Shown here piece after piece: positions 55,220 through 64,000 of a stretch of DNA of 64,000 bases. Source of the DNA: Euphorbia lathyris (lineage: Eukaryota; Streptophyta; Magnoliopsida; Malpighiales; Euphorbiaceae); the NCBI RefSeq assembly GCF_963576675.1, contig NC_088911.1, forward strand, positions 79,699,256 through 79,763,255, in the 5' to 3' direction. A program made the translations under genes and the position numbers. The notes under the pieces were generated by a model that made no database searches, was not told where the DNA came from, and saw only the letters and a list, made by a program, of their open reading frames with translations. The first letter of the stretch is position 1; each line of letters starts with the position of its first letter.

Positions 55220-57328
55220 ATGAAGGCGATAGAGAGAAAAGGGCGGAAGCTAGGGTTTGCGATGGACGGGGTGGAGGGCCGCTTGGGGCAGGGGCCGGGG
55301 GATCGGTGTGCGATGGCGGGACAGGGTGCGGATCGGGGATCGGGGGATGAGAGGGGGTCGGCGGAGGAAGCGGCGGCTGGGGATAGGCGGGTTGGTGAGG
55401 CTAGGTTGCGGGATCGTTCTCGGGAGGGTCGGAGGTCGCCGGTGTTGGTTGTGGATGTGGCGGCTCGCCAATCTGGTTTGGGTGAGGAGGGTAGGGTGGA
55501 CGGCTGTGATGGGGCGGCCGGTTTCTGGGGAGATGTAGAGGACGGTAGGCTAGGGGAGAAGGGTTGTGAGGCGGGTGTCGTGGTGGCCGTGGCCGCGGGC
55601 GTGGCTGCGGGTGGTTCTAGCGATGGGCTGGCTGCCTCGTCGGCCATCTCCTCGGGCAAGAGGACGCCTGCCTATTGCGAGGATCCTAGCAGGCCCGCCG
55701 GTGGTTCTGGTTTTTGGCCATCCTTTGCTGGCGTCGGTTTTGATAACTGGGCAGGTCTTGCAGGATTAGGACCTGCCTCTTTTGGTCCTAATCCGGGCTC
55801 TGATGTTTTGAATGGGGGCGTAGTGGGAGGAATGAATGTCTTGGAACGTAAAAATTCACCTAAGATTGTAGAGGTTTGTCAAGGTCAGGGGAACGCGTTA
55901 TCTCCTAGGAAGTTTACAGGTTCTAATGGGGTAGGGAAAGGGTCCTGGAGAGACACTGTTATGGGGGTGGTTGAAGAAGAACCTAGCCCAGAAGAGGTTC
56001 TAATGATTGGAGAGTCGGAGGATCTTTTTTCTGACTCTGATGACGAGGAAGGTGCTCAGGATGATCCCCTCTGTCCGGTTCTCAGATTGTCTTCAGTAGA
56101 GAAGCGTGAACTTAGAGAAAAGTGGAAGATGTCTTTAATTGTGAAAGTCCTGGGTAAGAGGATTAGTTTTAACTATTTTGCCCAGAGAATTCATTCCCAG
56201 TGGGCGAAGAAAGGGAAAGTTAGTATTACTGATATCGAGAATGACTACTTCATCATAAAATTTACCAGTGTGGAGGATTATAATACTGTGATTATGGGAG
56301 GCCCGTATATTATTGCTAACCAGGTTTTGGCCTTAAGGCCTTGGGTCCCTAATTTTAACCCTCACGATTGTATGGTGAATAGGATTTTGACTTGGGTTAG
56401 ATTCCCAGGCCTTCCTATTGAGTATTATAGTGAGAAGATTCTCACGAAAATTGGTGGCTTGGTAGGGAGGGTCCACCATGTGGATAAGACGACCTTAGGT
56501 GCCATTAGAGGCAAGTTTGCTAGGGTCTGTGTGGATGTTGATCTTGCAAAACCCTTACTGTCTAAATTATGTGTGTAGGATAAGGTTTTTTTCATTGAAT
56601 ATGAGGGTTTACATAACATTTGTTATGAATGTGGTATATATGGTCATTCTAAAGAAGGGTGTCCCAAGAGGGAGAGGGTCATTGAGGAGAATGTTATGGA
56701 GAGTGGGAGAAATTCGGCGGGTATCCAGGGAGGAGGTGGGAATTTTGGCCCCTGGATGGTGGCTAAAAGGACCGCTCGTCGAAGGACTCAACCTCCGGTT
56801 AGTCAGAATGTCCCTCCTGATATCTCCTCTAAGGGGAAATCCGCTTCTCCTAAGCCCTTGGCTATTTCTTTGGAGAAGGAGAAGCCGAAGCCCAAGGCCA
56901 GGGAGGGAGCAGAATCATCTTCTACCCTGAGATCTGGGTCTAGGTTTGAGGCTTTATCCATTGAGGAGGTTCACTTGCCTGTCCAGAGTGAGATGCAGGT
57001 GGAGCATAACATTCCTGGTTTGGATCCTTCTGGTCCTTCAGTGGGGATGGTTGATGCTGTTAATCCCCTCTTTGTGTCTAAAGGTGAGGAACAGGGAAAA
57101 TCCCTTGTTCTGGAAACCCATAGGTTGAATGAGAAATCTGAGGTTAGTAATCCTATTCCTTGTGGGGATACTGGGCCTGGTAAAGTTATGGGGGTTATTA
57201 AACCTAACCTGAAGAAGCCAAAGAGTAAACAGAAAGGCATCCTCAACTCTCTGGCTCCTTATGAGAAGAGGGGACCTGCGGGTTCCTCGGTGAGGCTCTC
57301 AGGAGCCTCCAGTAAATACCTAGTTTAG
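55220..57328 (+). pseudogene. LINE 3 ORF1 (DUF4283 plus zinc knuckle), one stop
   Basis: ATG 55220 opens a Gly/Arg/Ala-rich N-terminus of about 200 residues. The DUF4283 core then follows: KMSLIVKVLGKRISFNYF, IIKFTSVEDYNTVIMGGPY, LTWVRFPGLPIEYY and GKFARVCVDVDLAKPLL. TAG at 56576-56578 interrupts, and the same frame continues with FFIEYEGLHNICYECGIYGH, SKEGCP (CCHC) and a Lys/Pro/Ser-rich tail to 57328. The unusually GC-rich N-terminal segment (about 55215-55640) contrasts with the rest. Confidence 0.88.
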
Positions 57329-57359
57329 GTTGGTTGTGTGGTCAGTTGTCCTCCCTCTT

Positions 57360-60300
57360 ATGGATTTATTGTGTTGGAATGTTAGGGGTGCGGCTAGCAA
57401 GGCTACCCGCATCCATATTAATGATCTTATTAAACAGTTTAACCCCTCCTGTTTTGCTTTATTGGAAACTAAAATTAGTGGAGAGAAAGCGGAGGAGGTG
57501 GTTAAAAAGTTTAAGTTGTGGAGGTGTGTTAGATCGGAGGCAACTGGCCGGGCTGGTGGGATTTGGCTTTTCTGGAGGCCAGATCGGATTAACTTTGATG
57601 TTATTAATATGGATAAGCAGTTTATTCACTGTAAAGTCAGTGTTACTGGGATTAGGCCCTTCTTGCTGACTCTTGTTTATGCTGACCCTGTGTTAGCTAA
57701 TCGGAATCGTCTTTGGGAGATTCTTTACTCTATGAGTGTTAATATTTCTGAGGCCTGGTTTATTGCGGGTGATTTCAATGACATTGCTCTTATGAGTGAC
57801 CAGAGGGGGGTTCTACTCATTACATTAATCGTTGCCTTAACCATAAGAATAGTATGGATTTATGTGGTTTGTTTGATCTTAGGGCTTCTGGTCATAAATT
57901 CACCTGGAAACGCAACAACACCTTCGTGCGTTTGGATAAAGTCTATGCTAATGTGGTTGCTCAAACTTCCTTTCCTGAGTGTTCGGTTTTAAATCTTCCT
58001 TTTCGGCATTCAGATCACTGTCCGATTTTGTTTAGACTCTTGAGAGGCAACCGACCTAGAGGTAGGAGACCTTTCCGGTATCAATTGGCCTGGGATTCCC
58101 ATCCTAAGTTCAAGGAGTTTGTTCAGGATAACTGGATTCCTCACTTGAATGTCTTACAAGCTGCTGATGGGTTCAGAGAAAAGGTGTTAGGGTGGAATAA
58201 ACATGTTTTTGGTCATATCATTGGGAGGAAGAATAAGTTATTAAGAAGGATGGAGGGTATCCAGCGTAGACTGGAGATTAGATTTGATCACATGTTGGAT
58301 GGTCTTCTTAGAACTCTCCAGAAGGAGTTGGAGGCTGTGCTTAGACAGGAGGAGCTTCTTTGGTTCCAGAAGTCCAGAAAATCGTGGATTAGAGATGGGG
58401 ATCGTAACACCAGATACTTCCATCTTTCTACCATGATCAGAAGACAGAGAAATAGGATTGAAGCCATTAAAAACTCCAATGGGGAGTGGGTTTATGAAGA
58501 CGAGGTGATTCGTAATATGGCCTTTGATTTCTATAAGGACCTGTTCAAGGAGGCTCCTGTCCAGCTTAATAGGGCCCATTCTGCTGCTACATTCCCTCAG
58601 ATTAGTGAGGATAACATTCAGATTGCCTTTCAGCCTATCTCGTGTAAAGAGATCGACCAAGCTATTTTTAGTATTGGGGCGGCTAAAGCTCCGGGGATTG
58701 ATGGTTTGCCGGCTGGCTTTTACCATAAACACTGGGAGGTGGTTAAGGAGGGTATCTATGATTTCATCTTTGGCGTTTTTAATGGGTCTAAGGACATTGG
58801 GCTTGTTAATAGGACCCTCCTTGTCCTTATCCCGAAAATTGAGAAGCCTTCTTCCTTCCTGCATATGAGACCCATTAGTCTTTGTAATGTTCTTTATAAA
58901 ACTGTTACAAAGATTGTGGCTAATAGAATCCGGGGAATCCTCCCTGACATCATTTGTCAGAATCAGGGGAGTTTTGTTCCCGATAGACAAATGATGGACA
59001 ATGTGGTGATAGCCCAAGAAATGGTCCATTCGATGAAGATTAAAAAAGGGAAGAAAGGCATGGTGGCTTTGAAGCTTGATTTGGAAAAAGCTTATGATCG
59101 GATCAACTGGGATTTTCTTATGGAAAGTCTTGAGAGAGCTAGAGTCCCGGAGAACTGGAGGAAGCTTATCAAGGTCTGTATTTCTTCTCCGGTTTTTCAA
59201 GTCATGGTTAATGGGGATATGTCTGAGGAGTTTTCTCCAGGCCGGGGTATCCGTCAAGGTGACCCTATGAGTCCTTTCCTTTTCATTATTGCTATGGAAA
59301 GGCTTTCTCACCTAATTCAAGATGCTATTGATATTGGGAGTTTCCACCCGGTAGCTATTAATAGATTCTGCCCCCAGGTGACTCACTTATTCTTTGCTGA
59401 CGATGTCCTTATCTTTCTGGAAGGTAATGAAGAGCAATTGAGTGTTATTATGGATATCCTTGATTGTTTTTGTGAGGCTTCCGGTCAAAAGCTTAATATC
59501 CAAAAGTCAAGGATGATGTGCTCTAAGAATATGAATCCCAGAGTTTGCAAAAGATTAAGTGACTTGTCTGGTATTCCTCTTACTGACTCTCTTGGGAAGT
59601 ACCTGGGTATTCCTCTGCACAGTGAAAGAGTTTCTAAAGTTACCTTTCAGGATACTTTGGACAGAGCCAATTCTAAATGTGCCTCTTGGAAAGCCAGTAC
59701 TCTTTCTCTGGCAGGCCGTACGACGTTAGTGCAATCGGTTAATTGTGCAACCCCTAATCATATCATGCAGGCTTGTCTACTTCCGGCCCCTGTGCTTAAT
59801 AATCTGGATAAGATCAACCGTAGATTCATGTGGGGAAAAGCTGAGGCGGGGAGAAAAATCCATCTTGTGCCCTGGAATGAAGTGTGCCTACCCAAAGCGT
59901 CTGGTGGTTTGGGTATTAGGAAAGCAAAGGACAACAATAAAGTTTTATTAATGAAGCTCCTTTGGCGGATGTGGCAGTGCCCTTCTTCTCTTTGGGCTCG
60001 CCTTCTTTGTGGTAAGTATCGGAAAGATAAAATCTTTGGGGGCCCCAAGGAAAGAGTTGCCCAGTGTTCCTTTCTTTGGAAAGGGATTAGCACCATTTTT
60101 GCGGAATTTTGTACTGGGGTTGGTCTTGATGTGGGTAATGGTAAATCCATTAGTTTCTGGTTTGATACCTGGTTAGGGGACAAACCTTTGGTAGATGTGT
60201 GTATTTCTCCCCTGCCTAATGACATCAGGAACTGGAGGATTGCTGACGTGGTGGACTCTGAAGGGGATTGGATCTGGGCCAAGTTTGAGCCTTTTTTAGG

Positions 60301-61459
60301 TCTCGATACCCTCCTTAAAATGCGGGGCTTCAAGGTGAGTACTCATGAGGAGGATTTGGATAGACACTGTTGGGCTCTGACTAATAATGGAGCATACTCT
60401 TGCAAGTCTGCCTTTGAAGCGTTTTCCTCCCCCCCTTTGTCGGTTCCTTCCTCTGAGGTTTGGAAGTCCATTTGGGCCCTTAAAGTTCCTTATCGTGTTA
60501 GGAGTTTCTTGTGGCTGGGCGTCAAGAACAGGTTATTGACTAACTTGGATAGGCACAGGAGGCATTTATCGGAGTCTGGAACTTGTAGTAGATGCAGGGA
60601 CCATACTGAGTCCTTATGCCATGCCCTGAGGGATTGTTCAAAGAGTAAAGAGGTTTGGAGGAAGATTCTTCCTCCTAATTCTTTTTCTTCCTTCCTGGCC
60701 CATCCTGAAGAGGTCTGGTTCTCTGATGGTGTTAAAGGCTAGCTCCTCTCGTTTATGGAGCATGGTGACATCTTCTTTGCCATTATCTGTCACCAAATCT
60801 GGAGGTGGAGAAATGAGGAAATTTTTGGTAGTAAAACTATTTTCGTGCCAAACTTAGTTGATTTTTTCTCCAATAAGTTCTTCTCCATTTTGGACAGTTT
60901 TAAAGGTGATTCTCTGGCCGTTTCCTCCCTGAGTAAGAATGTCCACCTGGTTAGCTGGGTTAGACCCAGAGAAGGGGTTGTAAAGCTGAACACTGATGGC
61001 TCTTGCCTCAGCAATGGGAAAATTGCTGCAGGAGGTGTTCTCAGAGATGCTAGAGGAGCTTGGCTTTCTGGTTTTTACCAGAATTTGGGTTTAGGGTCTT
61101 CCTTTGCTGCTGAGCTCTGGGGCATCCTAACTGGGATTAAGCTGGCTGGTAGGCTTGGCATTAAGAGTCTGACTATTGAATCAGATAATCTGGAGGCCAT
61201 TAATATGATTAAAGACAGTCATGCCCCGAGTTTGAAGTATAGCAACCTTATAAAAGCTATTAGAAGGTTTTGCTCATCCTTTGAGAGTTTTGAGTTCTGT
61301 CACGTTTTCAGAGAGCAAAATCGGGTTGCTGATCGTTTGGCGGCAGCTGCTCATGACGGTCTTCTTGGAGTCTCTACCCTTCCTGTTCCCCCTGGGTTTC
61401 TCTTCCCTTTCCTGTTAGATGATAGGATTGGGGTTAGCTTTCCTAGGATGATCCCGTGA
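57360..61459 (+). pseudogene. LINE 3 ORF2: endonuclease, RT, zf-RVT, RNase H; one frameshift, one stop
   Basis: ATG 57360 (MDLLCWNVRGAASKATR) opens the endonuclease (CFALLETKISG, FIAGDFNDIALMSDQRG). A base appears lost in the G-run 57805-57810, shifting to the frame that runs 57854-60742. RT motifs: KAPGIDGLPAGFYHKHW, MRPISLCNVLYKTVTK, QGSFVPDRQMMDN, LDLEKAYDRINW, GIRQGDPMSPFLF and catalytic FFADDVLIF. zf-RVT is CSRCRDHTESLCHALRDC near 60590. TAG at 60740-60742 precedes an RNase H domain in the same frame (KLNTDGSCLSNG, FAAELWGILTGI, TIESDNLEAI, RVADRLAA). Catalytic residues of all enzymes appear present. Confidence 0.93.
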
Positions 61460-62143
61460 TTGGGTTTTTTTGTTGTTGTGTTTCCTTTCATTTTCTACCA
61501 AAAAAAAAATAATTAGATTATAATTATGGTTAAATTAATTATAGGATAAAATATGTTGATTTAATTTAATTATATCCCTAATTATTATCATGTCAATAAT
61601 AAATATTATATATTTAGATATAATTATAGATAATATTAATATTAACTAAATAAGAGTGCTATTTAGAATAGGACTCTAATTAAGCATTCTAATTCAGTCT
61701 AACTAGAGATTGGAATTAAGAGACTATAAACAAACCTCCATATGCTCATAATTTTGGTGAAGACACTATTCCTAGGGTAGGAATTTCGGCCAACACTATT
61801 TAGATAGTATAGAATTAAGCCAACATGAAAAAGAGGAAGAAAAGTTCATCCCGTCTCAATTCGATTAATTTTTATCTCTGTTTTCTCTATCCTTGATCTT
61901 GTGTTGATTTATTAGAGGCAATCTTCTTTGATTGCTATTCATCGGTTGTATTCTACTTGTTTTGTTTGTGTTCGTGAAACTCGGGATTAAGAGTTGTGGG
62001 CACTTCGTTTGCAACTGTAGATAGATCGTCAATAAAGGTGTTTCGTTCTATCCCTCTTTATATGCGCTTAACGGATCTTGGGTTAAGGGAAATAGGTAAA
62101 ATTTTATATTTCCGTTGTGCCTGCGTTTGCCTATTTTCCTTCA

Positions 62144-64000
62144 TGCAGCGCAGTCTTTCTTCGCGTGTCACAAGGGGGCTGCTCCGTTTAGAGTGCATTC
62201 TTTCCAACAAGCTAAATATGGTCCTTTTACAAGAGGAAACACTGTGGTTCCAGAAATCCCGGGTGCAGTGGCTCAGATTTGGCGATAGGAATTCAAATTT
62301 CTTCCACCTTTCTACTGTTATTCACCGGAGACGCAACAAAATTGAATGCCTGCGAGATTCTGACGGGACTTGGATATGGGAGATTACAGCCTTCATCGTA
62401 TGGTTACTAACTTTTATAAACAGTTGTATACTTAGGAGAATGTGTGTCTGTCGCAGCTTTCTACGACATGTAGCTTTCCCCCCTTTCGCCCGCTGCGATG
62501 TGCCAGCTTGCTCACCTCTTTATTAAGGATTCTGTTCGGACTTCCTTGTTTGATATGGGCCAATTCAAGGCTCCTGGCCCTGACGGCTTCCAAGCTATGT
62601 TTTTCCAATGCTTATGGTCTCTCATTGGTCATCAATTCATAGAATCAGCTTTTAAGGCCCTGCTCTCGGGTGTTATATCGGTTGATTGGAATGATACTTT
62701 TCTCACAGTCATTCCGAAAACTGATTCGCCATAGCAGATATCCTAGTTTCGTCCTATAATCATGTGCAATGTTAGGTATAAAGTTGTTACCAAATGCATC
62801 GTGAATTTCTTGAAACCGTTTCTCCGCTTTATTATTGGCCCCACATAGAGCAGCTTTGTGCCTGGAAGACAGATCTCGGATAATATTATTCTTTTGTAGG
62901 AAACAATCCACTCTCTCAAAAAGGAATAAAGGTCATCGTGGGTCTATGGTTTTAAAGCTTGACCTAGAAAAAGCTTTCTCCTCAGGTTTTTTACAAGATA
63001 CGCTCAGGGTCTTGGTGCTGGAGGAGAATCTCATTAAGCTCATTATGGCTTACGTTTTGGGGCCTAGAATACGGGTCCTATGGAATGGGGAACTGCTGAG
63101 CCCTTTTACCCCATCGAGAGGGGTTAGACAAGGTGCCCCTCTGTCCCCCTATCTTTTTTTTTATCTTTGTTTAGAAAGATTTGGTCACTTGATTACGGAT
63201 GCGGTTCACTAGAGAAGCTGGAAGACAGTGCAGTTATCTCAAAGAGGCCCTGCCTTATCCCATATCTTTTTCGCGGATGACATTGTCCTAATGGCGGAAG
63301 CTTCTAAGGAACAGACATATCTGATCTATGAGATTTTTTGTGAGTTCTCCGACTGTTCAGGGCAGAAGGTTAGCCTTACTAAATCCCGTGTTTTCTATTC
63401 TGCTAATACAAATGAGCTTGTGTGTCAGAGAGTTTGTAATATTCTCAGAATTGCTAAAACTACTGAACTGGGCCGATATTTGGGGATGCCTATTGTTCAT
63501 GAGCGGGCTTCGAAAGATACTTATGGTTATGTTTTGGATAGGGTCCATGCTAAACTTGTTGGTTGGAAAACCAAGTGACTGGTCTTGTAGGGAGCTTAAC
63601 CTTGGTCAAACCCGTCATGTGTGCCATCCTAAAATTTTCCATGCAAACTGCTCTGCTCCCCCGGAATATTTGTAACAAATTGGATAAGCTAAATCGAGGC
63701 TTTATTTGGGGTTCGTCTGCGAGATAACGAAAGATTCACTTGGTGAACTGGGCTTTGGTTTGCGAGAAGAAGTCGGAGGGTGGTCTTGGGGTCAGAAATA
63801 TGGGCCATGTTAATCTTGCTATGCTAGCTCGGCTTAGCTAGAACATTTTAACTAATCCTGGGTCGATTTGGGTGCAAGTGATGCGCTCTAAATATGGGGG
63901 TGGAAGAAAGGGGTTGGATCTGTTTAAGTGCCAGGCTGCAACGTCAAGTACTTGGCGGGCTATAGTGGCTGGTTATTCAGTCCTGGAATGTGGGATTGCA
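62144..64000 (+). pseudogene. LINE 1 continued: RT part of ORF2, runs off the window
   Basis: Continues LINE 1 after copy C: EETLWFQKSRVQWLRFGDRN, STVIHRRRNKIECLRDSDGT, APGPDGFQAMFFQCLW, PIIMCNVRYK, SSFVPGRQISDN, LDLEKAF, GVRQGAPLSPYLFF, catalytic FFADDIVLMAEA (63268-63303) and GRYLGMPIVHERASKDTY. Many stops (for example 62525, 62734, 63212, 63578) and frame changes show it is long dead. It has more lesions than LINE 2 or 3, consistent with being the oldest layer. Confidence 0.9.

Larger units (their letters stand above)
55203..61509 (+). mobile_element. L1-type LINE (LINE 3), nearly intact, inserted in solo LTR copy C
   Basis: About 6.3 kb: very GC-rich 5' end (55215-55640), ORF1 55220-57328, ORF2 57360-61459, poly-A at 61500-61509. 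Flanks are AT-rich and similar (ttagataattattataatt / taattagattataattat), so the target duplication and exact 5' end are approximate. Only one stop in ORF1 and one frameshift plus one stop in ORF2 were found, so it is the best-preserved LINE here. Confidence 0.9.
53866..62143 (+). repeat. Solo LTR, copy C, inserted in LINE 1 and split by LINE 3
   Basis: Starts TGTTGGGGTTTAGTGTCC at 53866 and ends TTTTCCTTCA at 62143; LTR portions are 53866 to about 55202 and about 61510-62143 (about 1.97 kb). Flanks TGCCG (53861-53865) and TGCAG (62144-62148) form a 5-bp duplication with one mismatch. Orientation is opposite to copies A and B. Confidence 0.85.

Noticed and set aside
58241..59311. 356-codon open frame on the minus strand
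   Set aside because: It lies entirely antisense to the LINE 3 reverse transcriptase, whose motifs are unambiguous; composition shadow only.
53866..62143. Copies B and C as the two LTRs of one retrotransposon
   Set aside because: They are in opposite orientation and each has its own 5-bp flanking duplication, so they are separate insertions.

Overview
This is a plant nuclear sequence, most likely from a eudicot with a repeat-rich genome. The evidence is a casein kinase 1-like gene with 14 exons and GT-AG introns, an Au-type SINE, plant L1 LINEs with DUF4283, zf-RVT and RNase H domains, and CACTA, Mutator, Stowaway and hAT elements. There are no bacterial-style genes. Only one ordinary host gene is present (positions 30311-41137, + strand). 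Almost everything else is transposable elements, many inserted inside one another.

Layout. 1-18954 is the right-hand part of a CACTA (En/Spm-type) transposon. Its terminal CACTACAAGAAAA motif lies at the right end and its left end is outside the window. It carries minus-strand exon-sized fragments of at least three host genes: a SART3/Prp24-like HAT-repeat protein, a VIR3/FtsH-like metalloprotease relative, and a GH28 polygalacturonase-like protein. An 11.6-kb Ty1/copia retrotransposon of SIRE/Maximus-like architecture (6269-17870, TSD AACTC) sits inside it. That copia element has one intact 1042-aa pol frame, a disrupted gag with four zinc knuckles, and a disrupted third ORF downstream of pol.

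18960-22068 is a decayed Tat/Ogre-like gypsy remnant with a spliced antisense coiled-coil reading frame. 22069-26368 is a solo LTR hit by three Mutator-type foldback elements, each with a 9-10 bp TSD. 26597-27703 is a Pack-MULE that captured a DMP (DUF679) membrane-protein gene. 28729-29240 is a fifth Mutator-type MITE.

30311-41137 encodes a complete 460-aa plant casein kinase 1-like (CKL) protein. The summed exon length is exactly 1383 nt, divisible by three. Its introns hold a Stowaway MITE, an Au SINE, a long-TIR MITE, a tandem duplication and, in intron 9, a three-level nest: hAT > L1 fragment > RTE LINE.

42640-64000 is one old L1 LINE split by two solo LTRs of the same family in opposite orientation (copies B and C). 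Each solo LTR was in turn hit by a separate L1 LINE, and one of those LINEs (ORF1) was hit by a gypsy-type solo LTR. Target-site duplications support most of these boundaries, so the order of insertions can be read. The youngest autonomous-looking pieces are the copia element (LTRs about 98% identical by eye) and the LINE at about 55203-61509.
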